64,000 bases of DNA from Acidovorax delafieldii 2AN (GTDB taxonomy: Bacteria; Pseudomonadota; Gammaproteobacteria; Burkholderiales; Burkholderiaceae_C), in NCBI RefSeq assembly GCF_000175235.1, contig NZ_ACQT01000002.1, positions 1-64,000 on the forward strand. The letters are read 5' to 3'. Under the pieces are notes generated by a model. That model made no database searches. It saw nothing but the letters and a program-made list of their open reading frames with translations, and was not told the DNA's origin. The translations under genes were made by a program, and so were the position numbers. The first letter of the stretch is position 1; each line of letters starts with the position of its first letter. Below are positions 1 through 8,470 of the stretch, one piece after another.

Positions 1-287
1 CGCACCGCCAGGCCAGGTTGCGCGCAAACCCGTGCTTGGGCAGCGGACCGCGCTGATTGAACTGGGGAAAACACAGCGGAATGCCGCCGCGGATGGCCGT
101 GTGGCCGTCAAAAAACCGCACGGGGGCTGAGGTAGAGGCGCTCGCGCCCGTCCGCCACCCACGACAGCACCTGGGCGCCATGGCAGGCCACAAGCGCGCT
201 GTCGCCGTTGGCGGCCTGCAGGCGAATGCAGGGCTGGCCCTGCACCGTCTCCAGGCGGCCCGCGGCCACCGCGGAGTCAGGCTGCAT
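1..287 (-). pseudogene. D-hexose-6-phosphate mutarotase (aldose 1-epimerase family), frameshifted, 3' end outside window
   Basis: Seen: an ATG at 287-285, next to the hisA stop, opens a frame that runs 59 codons and ends at TGA (110-108) inside a run of six T (A110-115 on the plus strand). If one T is dropped, the frame continues to the window edge and gives DGHTAIRGGIPLCFPQFN followed by PKHGFARN. These are typical of the YeaD-type D-hexose-6-phosphate mutarotase family, in which the His of the KHG segment is catalytic. The upstream part (GAQVLSWVADGRERLYLSP) belongs to the same family, so both halves are real. The family equilibrates alpha and beta anomers of hexose-6-phosphates in the cytoplasm. 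The gene is translationally close to hisA (9 to 11 bp overlap), so it would be read from the his operon. The break may be a true mutation, homopolymer slippage or a sequencing error; the data here cannot tell. Confidence 0.7.
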
Positions 288-1023
288 TGCCCAGCGCGTC
301 GGCCCGGGCCTGGGCGGCGGCGAAGTCGAGGTCGCCGCTGTAGATGGCCCGGCCGCAGATCACGCCTTCGACGCCTTCGCTCTCCACGGCGCACAGCTGC
401 TCGATGTCGGCCATGTTGGACAGGCCGCCCGAGGCGATCACGGGGATGGACAGCGCCTGCGCCAGCTTGACGGTGGCGTCGATGTTGATGCCCGACAGCA
501 TGCCGTCGCGGCCGATGTCGGTGTAGATGATGGATTCGACGCCCCAGTCCTCGAACTTGCGGGCCAGGTCCACCACCTCGTGGCCGGTGAGCTTGCTCCA
601 GCCGTCGGTGGCCACCTTGCCGTCCTTGGCATCGAGGCCGACGATGATGTGGCCGCCGAAGGCGCTGCAGGCGTCCTTGAGGAAGCCGGGGTTCTTCACG
701 GCCGCGGTGCCGATGATCACGTAGCGCAGGCCGCCGTCAATGTATTTTTCGATGGTGTCCAGGTCGCGGATGCCACCGCCGAGCTGCACCGGAATCTCGT
801 CACCCACTGCCTTGAGAATGGATTTGATGGCGCCGTGGTTCTTGGGCACCCCCGCGAAGGCACCGTTCAGGTCCACCAGGTGCAGCCGGCGCGCGCCGGC
901 ATCGACCCACTTGCGCGCCATGGCGGCGGGGTCTTCACCAAAGGTGGTGGATTGGTCCATGTCGCCTTGCTTGAGGCGTACACAGTGGCCGTCCTTGAGG
1001 TCGATGGCGGGAATGAGCAGCAT
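277..1023 (-). CDS. hisA: Phosphoribosylformimino-5-aminoimidazole carboxamide ribotide isomerase (HisA)
   Basis: Fourth step of histidine synthesis: Amadori-type isomerisation of ProFAR to PRFAR, the substrate of HisHF. The 248-residue length is normal for the (beta/alpha)8 family. The two half-barrel phosphate and catalytic motifs are visible: Asp8 in AIDLKDG at the N terminus, Asp131 in GLDAKDG and Asp169 in [10 protein letters not shown]. Glycine-rich phosphate loops are seen at LGGGIRD and ASGGLSN. It lies 65 bp downstream of hisH and just upstream of the frameshifted mutarotase, and is part of the leftward his operon. hisF is not in the window and presumably follows to the left. Confidence 0.97.
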   Translation of the reverse strand: MLLIPAIDLKDGHCVRLKQGDMDQSTTFGEDPAAMARKWVDAGARRLHLVDLNGAFAGVPKNHGAIKSILKAVGDEIPVQLGGGIRDLDTIEKYIDGGLRYVIIGTAAVKNPGFLKDACSAFGGHIIVGLDAKDGKVATDGWSKLTGHEVVDLARKFEDWGVESIIYTDIGRDGMLSGINIDATVKLAQALSIPVIASGGLSNMADIEQLCAVESEGVEGVICGRAIYSGDLDFAAAQARADALGNAA

Positions 1024-1088
1024 GGTGGTGAAGTTCGGGGGATAAAGGGCGAGTCAGTGCTCGGCCCGAACGGGTGGATGTGAGGAAA

Positions 1089-1766
1089 TCAGGGGTTCCA
1101 GTGCAGAAAATTGCGGTACAGGGCCAAGCCGTGCTCCGCGCTTTTTTCCGGGTGAAACTGGGTGGCGAAAATATTATCGCGTGCAATGGCCGCGGCAAAC
1201 AGACCGCCGTAGTCTGTTTGCCCGGCGCAGTGGGCGGCATCGCGCGGCACGGCGTAGAAACTGTGCACGAAGTAGAAGTAGCTGTCGTCGGGCACCCCGG
1301 CCCATACCGGGTGCACGCCGCCCGCATGGTGGGCGTGGTGCACCTGCCGCACCTGGTTCCAGCCCATTTGCGGCACCTTGTAGCGGCTACCGTCGGGCTG
1401 GGTGCGGCCTGCCAGGTCGAACTTGAGCACATCGCCAGGGATCAGGCCCAGCCCCGATGTATTGCCCTCGGCGCTGTGGTCCAGCAGCATCTGCATGCCC
1501 ACGCACACGCCGAACATCGGCTTGGTGGCGGCGGCCTCAAGCACCGAGTCCTGCAGGCCCGATTCGCGCAGTTCGCGCATGCAGTCGGGCATGGCGCCCT
1601 GCCCCGGCAGCACGACGCGCTCTGCTGCGCGCACGTCCTCGGGGCGCTGGGTGACGAGCACGGTCCAGCCTGAGCCCACGGCGGCGGCCTGCACGGCCTG
1701 CGACACCGAGCGCAGGTTGCCCATGCCGTAATCAACCACCGCCACTGTTTTTGCTTTCATATTCAT
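1089..1766 (-). CDS. hisH: Imidazole glycerol phosphate synthase, glutamine amidotransferase subunit (HisH)
   Basis: Hydrolyses glutamine and channels ammonia to HisF for formation of imidazole glycerol phosphate and AICAR. It is a class I glutamine amidotransferase of 225 residues. The nucleophile is Cys88 in FGVCVGMQM, and the His205/Glu207 dyad is in ATQFHPEKS. The oxyanion segment [10 protein letters not shown] lies at about residues 53-62. The start ATG at 1766 is followed by YGMGNLRSV, the usual HisH N terminus. A short palindromic repeat lies between its start and the end of hisB. Confidence 0.97.
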   Translation of the reverse strand: MNMKAKTVAVVDYGMGNLRSVSQAVQAAAVGSGWTVLVTQRPEDVRAAERVVLPGQGAMPDCMRELRESGLQDSVLEAAATKPMFGVCVGMQMLLDHSAEGNTSGLGLIPGDVLKFDLAGRTQPDGSRYKVPQMGWNQVRQVHHAHHAGGVHPVWAGVPDDSYFYFVHSFYAVPRDAAHCAGQTDYGGLFAAAIARDNIFATQFHPEKSAEHGLALYRNFLHWNP

Positions 1767-1767
1767 A

Positions 1768-1812
1768 GCTGCTGGCGCTTATCCATCAAGCGCTAGGGCC
1801 CGATTTGCTTCA
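1768..1812. repeat. Intergenic palindromic repeat, TAGCTGCT/GCGCTT family
   Basis: Between hisB and hisH. It carries an ATAGCTGCT core followed by GCGCTT (1775-1780), a 7-nt loop and AAGCGC (1788-1793), then a tail ending in an A-run. Related elements lie near 6601-6647, 10417-10466, 17022-17070, 49813-49860, 50757-50816 and possibly 42950-42966. The role is unknown; it could act as an mRNA processing or attenuation structure. Confidence 0.6.
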
Positions 1813-1818
1813 AAAAAA

Positions 1819-2454
1819 TCACAAAGAACCCTTGGTGGAGGGAATCACGCCCGCCGCGCGCGGATCGCGCGTGAGCGCCGCGCGCAGCGTGCGCCCGAAG
1901 GCCTTGAAGATGGTTTCGCACTGGTGGTGGGCGTTGACACCCTTGAGGTTGTCGATGTGCAGCGTGACACCCGCGTGGTTCACGAACCCCTGGAAGAACT
2001 CGTACACCAGCTGCGTATCGAGCTGGCCGATGCTGCCCGCCGTGAACTTCACGTCGATGTGCAGCCCCGGGCGGCCCGAGAAATCCACCACCACGCGCGA
2101 GAGCGCCTCGTCGAGCGGCACATAGGCGTGGCCGTAGCGCTGGATGCCTTTCTTGTCACCCACGGCGCGCGCGAACGCCTGCCCCAGCGTGATGCCCACG
2201 TCTTCCACCGAGTGGTGGCCGTCGATGTGCAAGTCGCCGTCGCAGTCGATCTCCAGGTCGATCAGGCCGTGGCGGGCAATCTGGTCGAGCATGTGGTCAA
2301 AAAAGCCGATGCCGGTGTGCAGCTTGGCCTGGCCGGTGCCGTCGAGGTTGATGCGCACGGTGATGCGCGTCTCGGCGGTGTTGCGGCTGACCTCGGCGGT
2401 GCGGTCGGCCGTCGGGTCGGCCAGTGAGGAGGTGACGAGTGCGGAAGAAGTCAT
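1819..2454 (-). CDS. hisB: Imidazoleglycerol-phosphate dehydratase (HisB, monofunctional)
   Basis: Dehydrates imidazole glycerol phosphate to imidazole acetol phosphate (step 6 of histidine synthesis), Mn-dependent. At 211 residues it holds only the dehydratase domain, without the N-terminal phosphatase of enterobacterial HisB. The His-rich metal motifs [12 protein letters not shown] and [10 protein letters not shown] are both present. The ATG at 2454 overlaps the hisC stop by 4 bp (ATGA on the minus strand), which indicates translational coupling. The open frame continues upstream, but that extension only shadows hisC. Confidence 0.96.
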   Translation of the reverse strand: MTSSALVTSSLADPTADRTAEVSRNTAETRITVRINLDGTGQAKLHTGIGFFDHMLDQIARHGLIDLEIDCDGDLHIDGHHSVEDVGITLGQAFARAVGDKKGIQRYGHAYVPLDEALSRVVVDFSGRPGLHIDVKFTAGSIGQLDTQLVYEFFQGFVNHAGVTLHIDNLKGVNAHHQCETIFKAFGRTLRAALTRDPRAAGVIPSTKGSL

Positions 2455-3569
2455 AGGGAAGCTTGCAGGGCGGCCAGCATCTGCGCGTTGTCGGGGGCAG
2501 CGCCCACCGTGAGACGCAGGCAGTTGGCCAGCAATGGGTGCATTGTAGAAACGTTCTTGACCAGAACCTTGCGGGTTTTCATGCCCTCGTAGGCTTTGGC
2601 CGCATCCGCCACGCGGATCAACACCATGTTGGCCTCGCTGTCCCAGCATTTTTCTACACCCGGCATCTGGCGCAGCGCCTTGACCAGCACGGTGCGCTGG
2701 GCCACCAGTTCGGCGGCCTGGGCGGCAAACACCTCGGCGTGTTCCAGCGCAAACAGGGCGGCTTCGCAGTTGAGCACGCTCACGTTGTAGGGCGGGCGCA
2801 CCTTGTCGATTTCTGCCACGAAGGCCGCCGGACCGATGAGGTAGCCCAGGCGCACACCCGCCAGGCCAAACTTGCTGAGCGTGCGCATGAGCAGCACATG
2901 GGCGTTGCGGGCGGGCTCGGCACGCATGCGGTCGATCCAGGTGCGGCTGGCAAAGGGCTGGTAGGCCTCGTCCATGACCACGATGCCGCCCTGCGCGCCC
3001 GCGGCGTCGATGATGCGCTGCACGGCGCCCTCGTCCCACAGCGTGGCCGTGGGGTTGTTGGGATAGGCGATGTAGGTGATGGCGGGCCGATGCTGGGCGA
3101 TGGCGGCCAGCATGGCAGGTTCGTCCAGCTCAAAGTCGGGCGTGAGCGGCACGCCCACGAAATCGAGGCCCTGCAGCTGTGCCGACAGCGGGTACATCAC
3201 GAAGCCCGGCATGGGCGCGAGCATGGTGGCACGCTGGCCCGTGCCAGGTTGTGCGCAGGCCAGGGCCAGCAGGGTGATGAGCTCGTCCGACCCGTTGCCC
3301 AGCACGATGCCGTAGCCCTCGGGCATGCCGGCGTAGCGCGCCAGGGCGGCCTTCAGGTCGGCAATGCGGTCGCCCGGATAGCGGTTGAGCGCCACCATGC
3401 CCAGGCGCTGGCCCAGCGCGGCCTGCAGGTGCGGGGGCAGGCCGAAGGGGTTCTCCATGGCGTCCATCTTGAGCATGCCGGCGGAGGGCTGCACGCCATA
3501 CGCGTGCATGGCGCGCACGTCGGGACGGATGCGGGCCAGGGCTTGGAGGGGAGACGACGGAGTGGTCAT
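2451..3569 (-). CDS. hisC: Histidinol-phosphate aminotransferase (HisC)
   Basis: PLP-dependent class I/II aminotransferase making L-histidinol phosphate from imidazole acetol phosphate and glutamate. It has 372 residues. The PLP lysine is Lys233 in [13 protein letters not shown], the substrate and cofactor Asn/Pro segment is AYPNNPT, and the cofactor-binding Asp is in [10 protein letters not shown]. An unusual feature is the start: its ATG overlaps by 4 bp the stop of a PIN-domain gene. Translation of hisC is therefore likely coupled to a toxin gene rather than to hisD, which lies 3.1 kb upstream. Confidence 0.96.
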   Translation of the reverse strand: MTTPSSPLQALARIRPDVRAMHAYGVQPSAGMLKMDAMENPFGLPPHLQAALGQRLGMVALNRYPGDRIADLKAALARYAGMPEGYGIVLGNGSDELITLLALACAQPGTGQRATMLAPMPGFVMYPLSAQLQGLDFVGVPLTPDFELDEPAMLAAIAQHRPAITYIAYPNNPTATLWDEGAVQRIIDAAGAQGGIVVMDEAYQPFASRTWIDRMRAEPARNAHVLLMRTLSKFGLAGVRLGYLIGPAAFVAEIDKVRPPYNVSVLNCEAALFALEHAEVFAAQAAELVAQRTVLVKALRQMPGVEKCWDSEANMVLIRVADAAKAYEGMKTRKVLVKNVSTMHPLLANCLRLTVGAAPDNAQMLAALQASL

Positions 3570-4018
3570 TCGGCAGTGTCCAGTTCGGAGGGTGCAACAA
3601 GAAAGGGGTTGATGGGGCGCACTGCGTCCAGCGGCTCGCCGTGGGGCAAGGCCTCGGTCAGCAGGTAGCGGCAGCCCTGCTGGTGGGCGGACGACAGGAT
3701 GAGCGCGTCCCAGTAGCTCAGGTGGTAGCGGTCCTGCAGATCCCAGGCGCCGTCCACGGTGTATGCATCAAGGTGCGGCGGCAGCCACACACGCAGGCGG
3801 CGCACCTGGGCGCGCACCTGCTGCACCACGCGTTGCCCATCAAAGCGCTGGATGGCCTGGTTGTACAGCTCGTTGAGCACCTGCGAGCTGATGCGGCCGC
3901 TGCGCGTCTGCCAGCAAAAGCTGATCCATTCGCGCGCGCGGGCCTGGCGCGCCGAATCGCGCTCGTCCACGCTGGCCAGCAGGATTTCGGTATCCACAAA
4001 GATCGGGGCCGTCGCCAT
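3566..4018 (-). CDS. PIN-domain protein, VapC-like putative toxin RNase
   Basis: 150 residues, the usual size for a VapC-type PIN domain (Mg-dependent RNase of type II toxin-antitoxin systems). The acidic residues are Asp9 in FVDTEILL, Glu50 in QVLNELYNQ and Asp104 in SYWDALILSS. The C-terminal segment reads YLLTEALPHG, where family members normally have an acidic pair (TED/SED); here the second acid is Ala123. Either the enzyme is weakened or Glu122 suffices. The usual Asn after the first Asp is also replaced (DTE instead of DTN). The start at 4018 lies 17 bp after the stop of an RHH antitoxin gene, and the stop overlaps the hisC start (ATGA). The family assignment is firm; the toxin role is inferred. 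Confidence 0.85.
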   Translation of the reverse strand: MATAPIFVDTEILLASVDERDSARQARAREWISFCWQTRSGRISSQVLNELYNQAIQRFDGQRVVQQVRAQVRRLRVWLPPHLDAYTVDGAWDLQDRYHLSYWDALILSSAHQQGCRYLLTEALPHGEPLDAVRPINPFLVAPSELDTAE

Positions 4019-4035
4019 GCAATCCGTCCTGGTTC

Positions 4036-4260
4036 TCAGCGTCGGAACAGCGTCTCGCGCGGCACGTAGGGGCCACTGGAGGTGCCCCAGGTCTCGAAGC
4101 TCAGCGCCTCGCGCATGGCCTGGACGTAGGCATCTTCCTGGCGCATCTTCTCGGCCAGCCATTCACCGAGCAGCCGCGAAACGCTGCTGCCGCGCCGGGC
4201 GGCCTCGACGCGCACCCATTCGGCAACGGCGTCGTCCATGGTGACCGTGATGTTCTTCAT
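4036..4260 (-). CDS. Ribbon-helix-helix antitoxin, VapB-like
   Basis: Small DNA-binding protein of about 74 residues starting MKNITVTMDDAVAEWV, a typical RHH (CopG/VapB) strand-helix N terminus, followed by an acidic C terminus likely to hold the PIN partner. An in-frame ATG 12 bp upstream (4272) would add MAPV; I prefer MKN because RHH antitoxins usually begin there. Neither start has a clear Shine-Dalgarno sequence. Two identical palindromes lie immediately upstream (4277-4305) and are probably its own operators. It forms a two-gene unit with the PIN gene 17 bp downstream. Confidence 0.82.
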   Translation of the reverse strand: MKNITVTMDDAVAEWVRVEAARRGSSVSRLLGEWLAEKMRQEDAYVQAMREALSFETWGTSSGPYVPRETLFRR

Positions 4261-4276
4261 GACGGGGGCCATATTA

Positions 4277-4305
4277 CACGAACTTCGTGCACCACGAACT
4301 TCGTG
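4277..4305 (-). promoter_or_regulatory. Tandem palindromic operator of the toxin-antitoxin pair
   Basis: Two exact copies of CACGAACTTCGTG at 4277-4289 and 4293-4305, each a 6-bp inverted repeat around one central base, 16 bp centre to centre. They sit directly upstream of the antitoxin start and overlap any promoter there. Repeated short palindromes are what RHH antitoxins bind for autoregulation. Binding by this antitoxin is inferred from position and symmetry. Confidence 0.65.
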
Positions 4306-4323
4306 GCGATTCTTTACACTGCG

Positions 4324-5781
4324 TCAGGCAGCGCGGAGTTGTGCCCTCCGGCGCAGCATGCGACATGCCACATCGCCCACGGTGCACAGTGCGGCGAGGT
4401 GCGCGGGCGACCAGTCGCCACCCACGCCGATGCGCAGGCAATTGCGAAACCGCCCGCTGGCGCTGAACAGGGTGCCCGGTGCAATTAGCACCTTCTGCGC
4501 CAGGCAGACTTCGTGCAGCTGCACCGCGTCGAGCGCACGCGGCAGTTCCAGCCACAGCAGCAGTCCGCCGGGCGGATCGCTCACCCGCGTGCCCGGCGGA
4601 AAATGCGCGGCAACGGCGCGGCGCACTTCGTCCATGCGCGCCGCGATGGCCGCACGCAGCTGCCGCATCGCGGCCGCATGGCCCGCCTGGGTGATGAGAT
4701 CGGCCAGCGCCAGTTCCAGAACGGCCGACTGCCCGCCCGCCTGCAGGTCCTTGATGGAGCGCAGCTTGTCGGCCCAGCGCCCCGGCTCCAACCACCCCAG
4801 GCGAAGCCCGGGCGCCAGCGTCTTGGAAAATGAATCGCAGAGCATCACCTGGCCCGTGGTGTCGTAGGACTTGACCGAGCGGCGCACCTCGTCTATTTCT
4901 GCGAGGTCGTTGTAGATCGCATCCTCGATCACCGCCAGGCCGTGGCGCGCCGCCATCTGCGCCAGGCGCCGGCGTTCAGCCTGCGGCATGCAGCTGCCCA
5001 GCGGGTTGCTGAGCGTGGGCACCACCATTACGGCCTTGACGGGCTGGGTGTCCAGCGCGAGTTGCAGCGCATCGAGCGACAGGCCATGGCGCGGGTGCGT
5101 AGGAATTTCGAGCGCCTTGAGGTGCAGGCCCTGCAGCACCTCCAGAAACGAAAAATGCGTGGGCGACTCGAGCGCCACCACATCGCCCGGCTGAGTCACC
5201 GCCCGAAGGCACAGCGCAATGCTGTCCATGCAGCCGCCGGTGATCACGATGTTTTCAGGGTCCAGGCTGCAGCCCAGGCCCACGGCGTAGCGCGCAATGG
5301 CACGGCGCGCATCCTCATGGCCCGAGGACGAAGGGTAGGTGCACAACAAGGTGCGGTGGCGCTGCGCGGCGCGCACCACGGCACGGCGCACACGGTCGGG
5401 GTTGAACAGTTCGGGGCCGGGCGTGCCACTGCTGAAGGAGATGATGTCTTCGGGCTGCTTGCGGCCCAGGATGCGCTGGCCGAGCCAGTCCACCGACACC
5501 TCGCGCGGGCGGCGCAGGGGGCGGGGCGTGCTGGGCTCGGGCAGGCTCACGGGCCGCGCCGCCACGAAGAAGCCCGAGCGCGGACGCGCCGTGATCAGCC
5601 GCGCATCCTCCAGCCAGTGGTAGGCCTGCACCACCGTGGTCTGCGCCACGCCATGCTGGCGCGCCAGCTCGCGCACCGAAGGCAGCTTCTCGCCGCGCGC
5701 CAGGGTGCCATTGCGGATCAGCTGCGCCAGCTGTTCGGCGATCCGAAGGTACAGAGGGGGTGCGTCATCTTTGGTGGCCAT
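4324..5781 (-). CDS. MocR-family transcriptional regulator (GntR-type winged helix + aminotransferase-like domain)
   Basis: 485 residues. The N-terminal GntR winged helix (about residues 8-75) shows LPSVRELARQHGVAQTTVV and the wing RPRSGFFVA. The C-terminal class I aminotransferase fold has a PLP-type lysine in SFSKTLAPGLRLGW and the cofactor segment VVPTLSNPLG. MocR proteins use PLP or an amino-acid adduct as ligand and regulate nearby genes. The ATG at 5781 gives a normal start just before the winged helix. It is divergent from a DUF2917 gene across a region with six GTAC-centred half-sites. The target and ligand are not recognisable. It is not PdxR by context, as no pdxS/pdxT is present. 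Confidence 0.9.
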   Translation of the reverse strand: MATKDDAPPLYLRIAEQLAQLIRNGTLARGEKLPSVRELARQHGVAQTTVVQAYHWLEDARLITARPRSGFFVAARPVSLPEPSTPRPLRRPREVSVDWLGQRILGRKQPEDIISFSSGTPGPELFNPDRVRRAVVRAAQRHRTLLCTYPSSSGHEDARRAIARYAVGLGCSLDPENIVITGGCMDSIALCLRAVTQPGDVVALESPTHFSFLEVLQGLHLKALEIPTHPRHGLSLDALQLALDTQPVKAVMVVPTLSNPLGSCMPQAERRRLAQMAARHGLAVIEDAIYNDLAEIDEVRRSVKSYDTTGQVMLCDSFSKTLAPGLRLGWLEPGRWADKLRSIKDLQAGGQSAVLELALADLITQAGHAAAMRQLRAAIAARMDEVRRAVAAHFPPGTRVSDPPGGLLLWLELPRALDAVQLHEVCLAQKVLIAPGTLFSASGRFRNCLRIGVGGDWSPAHLAALCTVGDVACRMLRRRAQLRAA

Positions 5782-5790
5782 GGGTGCATT

Positions 5791-5929
5791 CTGTACTGGC
5801 AAGCCCGCGAGAGGGCAGTACAAAGTCGCATCTGTACGTGCAGTACAGATGCCTTGCACCCGTCGTCTGTACTGCACCAGATGGTGTCTGCCTGTGGGTG
5901 GCGGCCGGCGCCACGTGCTTTCACAGTAC
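5791..5929. promoter_or_regulatory. Divergent regulatory region with repeated CTGTAC/GTACAG half-sites
   Basis: Between the MocR gene and the DUF2917 gene, half-sites occur at 5791-5796, 5816-5821, 5832-5837, 5843-5848, 5867-5872 and 5924-5929. The central pair forms a perfect inverted repeat with 10-bp arms and a 5-nt spacer (5828-5852). The spacing and symmetry suggest binding by the adjacent MocR dimer with direct and inverted sites; the regulator assignment is an inference. Confidence 0.65.
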
Positions 5930-5934
5930 ACCCC

Positions 5935-6255
5935 ATGAACTACGCCCCTGCCCTCCTCCCTTCCACCCCACCGGCACCACCTGCACTGCCGCGGCAGCAG
6001 CAACCTGCGTGCTCGCTCACGTGGCACACCCAGGCCCTGGCGTCACCCCAGGCCGTGCACGTGCTGGACTTCCGCCGAAACGAGACGGCCCTGCTCGAAG
6101 TGAGACAAGGCCGCGCGTGGGTGACCTGCGATGGCCAGCTCGAAGATTATTTTCTCGAACCCGGGCAGCGCCTGTCGTTCACCGGCCCAGTCCGGCTGCG
6201 CGTGAGCGCCGAGGGAGGTGTACCGCAGCTTCGCTGGGCATGCGCAAAACCCTGA
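5935..6255 (+). CDS. DUF2917 protein
   Basis: 106 residues. The C-terminal two thirds (from about residue 35) carry the DUF2917 pattern: RVWVT-type strand GRAWVTCDGQLEDYFLEPGQ and a later LRWACAKP end. This small beta-rich family is often encoded beside regulators in Burkholderiales, and its function is unknown. The N terminus is Pro/Ala-rich with no signal peptide. The ATG at 5935 lies just after the last GTAC half-site. It is divergent from the MocR gene, which is its likely regulator. Confidence 0.75.
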   Translation: MNYAPALLPSTPPAPPALPRQQQPACSLTWHTQALASPQAVHVLDFRRNETALLEVRQGRAWVTCDGQLEDYFLEPGQRLSFTGPVRLRVSAEGGVPQLRWACAKP

Positions 6256-6600
6256 GCCGGAGTGGCCGGAATCGTAAGCGCCGAGAGCGTCCACAACCCT
6301 CCATTGGGGTCCAAGAGACGCCGCCTTGCGTCAGCGAGCGCGAACGCTGAAGGGCCGTGTTCAGTCGGGGCACTCCCTCTGCAATGGGGCTGCTTTGCAA
6401 CTCTTCGACAGACGCGCGGCACGCTCCCTTCACCATCCCACGGCCCCTTGCCCTGGGCACCCTGCGCTCATTCGCTGCGATGGCCAGCTGGCGGCGGGAG
6501 GCTTGAACGCGCCAATGCACGCTGTTGGCACTGTCGGCGCTGAGGAGCAGCTGGGAACTCGGGCAGCCCACATAAGCAACCCGCAGCCGGCACCCTCAAC
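6256..6600. other. Intergenic region without a recognised gene
   Basis: Stretch between the convergent DUF2917 and hisD genes. Short open frames occur on both strands, but none shows a start with ribosome site, a domain or normal codon use. The only clear element is the hairpin at its right end. Confidence 0.6.
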
Positions 6601-6647
6601 AAAAATAGCTGCTTGCGCCTGATGATCCGGCGCGAGCAGCTATTTTT
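6601..6647 (-). terminator. Rho-independent terminator / palindromic repeat downstream of hisD
   Basis: Nearly perfect inverted repeat with 19-bp arms (6601-6619 and 6629-6647, one wobble pair) and a 9-nt loop. Both ends are A/T runs, so it can terminate hisD from the right and DUF2917 from the left. Its AATAGCTGCT arm belongs to the dispersed repeat family of this window. Confidence 0.85.
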
Positions 6648-6674
6648 CTTTAGGAGCATTGACTCCTGCGGCTT

Positions 6675-7988
6675 CTATCGTTTCAACCGCATCTCCGCCG
6701 CCTGGGCGTGGGCCTGCAGGCCCTCGCCATGGGCCAGCACGCTGGCGATGGCGCCCAGCGTCTGGGCGCCGGCCTCGCTCACCTCGATGAGGCTGCTGCG
6801 CTTCTGGAAGTCGTACACGCCCAGCGGGGACGAAAACCGTGCCGTGCCGCTGGTGGGCAGCACGTGGTTGGGGCCGGCGCAGTAGTCGCCCAGGGACTCG
6901 CTGGTGTAAGCGCCCAGGAAGATCGCACCCGCATGGCGCAGCAGCGGCTCCCAGCGGTGCGGCTCGCTGCTGCTCACTTCCAGGTGCTCTGGCGCAATGC
7001 GGTTGCTGATGGCGCAGGCCTCTTCCATGTCTTTCGTGAGGATCAGCGCGCCCCGGCCGCTGAGGCTTTTGGCGATGATCTCGGCACGCGGCATGGTGGG
7101 CAGCAGGTGGTCGATGGCCGCCTGCACGGCGTCGATGTAGGCGGCATCGGGGCACAGCAGGATACTTTGCGCCAGCTCGTCGTGCTCGGCCTGCGAAAAG
7201 AGGTCCATGGCCACCCAGTCGGGCGGCGTGCTGCCGTCGGCCAGCACCAGGATTTCGCTCGGGCCGGCAATCATGTCGATGCCCACGGTGCCAAAGACAT
7301 GCTTCTTGGCGCTGGCGACATAGGCGTTGCCGGGGCCGGTGATCTTGTCCACCTTGGGGATGGTCTGCGTGCCGTAGGCCAGGGCACCCACGGCCTGCGC
7401 GCCGCCGATGGTGAAGGCGCGCGTGACGCCGGCCACGTAAGCGGCGGCCAGCACCAGCAGGTTCTTCGCGCCCTGCGGGGTGGGCACGACCATGATGATC
7501 TCGCCCACGCCCGCCACGTGCGCGGGGATGGCATTCATGAGCACGCTGCTGGGGTAGGCTGCCTTGCCGCCGGGCACGTAGATGCCCACGCGGTCGAGCG
7601 GCGTGACCTTCTGGCCGAGCAACGTGCCGTCTTCGTCACGGTAGCTCCAGCTCTCACCGGAGGCTTTTTTCTGGGCCTCGTGGTACTTGCGCACACGGGT
7701 TGCCGCCGCCTGCAGCGCATCGCGCTGGGCAGCGGGAAGGGTGTCGAAGGCGGCCTTGAGCTCGGCCTGCGTCAGCTCCAGTGCAGCCATGGCGCCGGCC
7801 TGCAGCCCGTCGAAGCGCGCGGTGTACTCGAGCACCGCCGCGTCGCCGCGCTGGCGCACGTCGGCCAGGATGTCGGCCACGCGTTGCTCGATGGCGGCGT
7901 CGGTGTCGGCCGACCAGTGCAGGCGGGCCTGAAAGGCAGACTCAAAATTGGCACTGTCGGTGCGCAAACGTGCAGGCGTGGCTTTCAT
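6675..7988 (-). CDS. hisD: Histidinol dehydrogenase (HisD)
   Basis: Zn-dependent NAD enzyme that oxidises histidinol to histidine in two steps. The 437-residue length is standard. Recognisable segments are [20 protein letters not shown] (NAD region), the [14 protein letters not shown] loop, [14 protein letters not shown] with zinc/catalytic His, and the C-terminal [19 protein letters not shown]. The ATG is at 7988. It is followed by a strong terminator, so it appears transcriptionally separated from hisC-hisA, which lie beyond the MocR and toxin-antitoxin genes. Confidence 0.97.
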   Translation of the reverse strand: MKATPARLRTDSANFESAFQARLHWSADTDAAIEQRVADILADVRQRGDAAVLEYTARFDGLQAGAMAALELTQAELKAAFDTLPAAQRDALQAAATRVRKYHEAQKKASGESWSYRDEDGTLLGQKVTPLDRVGIYVPGGKAAYPSSVLMNAIPAHVAGVGEIIMVVPTPQGAKNLLVLAAAYVAGVTRAFTIGGAQAVGALAYGTQTIPKVDKITGPGNAYVASAKKHVFGTVGIDMIAGPSEILVLADGSTPPDWVAMDLFSQAEHDELAQSILLCPDAAYIDAVQAAIDHLLPTMPRAEIIAKSLSGRGALILTKDMEEACAISNRIAPEHLEVSSSEPHRWEPLLRHAGAIFLGAYTSESLGDYCAGPNHVLPTSGTARFSSPLGVYDFQKRSSLIEVSEAGAQTLGAIASVLAHGEGLQAHAQAAEMRLKR

Positions 7989-8017
7989 GGATTTCCGTCG
8001 ATGTTGTCTTACGCTGA

Positions 8018-8371
8018 TTACTCTGTATCAGCAGACACTTCACGTGTCTTGCGGTTGTAACGCAGGGTGATTTTGTCAAGTTCACAGAGGTTGAGCCCCT
8101 CCCACTCGACCTCCGACCCATCGTCTGTAAATATGACCTTGATGTCCTGAACGCAGTTTTTGGTGTCACCAAATTTGAACTTTCGGGCCTGCCCATTGAG
8201 CAGTTGATTGCTACCGAGTCGGTCTTTGCCCCAATTGTCCTTTTGAGTGGGTGATATGTAGACCTCGTTCAATGCGTAACCCGTCCGATTGACCAGTGTG
8301 AAATCCGCGTCTGCGGCATGGGACACGCCGCTCAGAACCAAAAATCCCAGCAAAACTGCCTTCTTCAACAT
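8018..8371 (-). CDS. Small secreted/periplasmic protein of unknown function
   Basis: 117 residues from an ATG at 8371. A Sec signal peptide (KK, then [14 protein letters not shown], likely cleavage after SHA) is followed by a compact domain beginning [19 protein letters not shown] and containing two Cys (NCVQD and NLCELD) that could form a disulfide. The pattern resembles small secreted proteins scattered in proteobacteria that are sometimes misannotated; I know no assigned function. It sits between hisG and hisD in the same direction, with visibly lower GC than either, which suggests an inserted gene. An in-frame extension upstream is unlikely because it would mask the signal peptide. Confidence 0.7.
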   Translation of the reverse strand: MLKKAVLLGFLVLSGVSHAADADFTLVNRTGYALNEVYISPTQKDNWGKDRLGSNQLLNGQARKFKFGDTKNCVQDIKVIFTDDGSEVEWEGLNLCELDKITLRYNRKTREVSADTE

Positions 8372-8470
8372 ACGTGCCTTTTTTGTTATGCGCAGATACA
8401 TCATCTGCGCGGGCGCGATTGTGAAACCGCCCCAGCGCACGGGCAAGCACGATTTGGCACGTACGACCGC

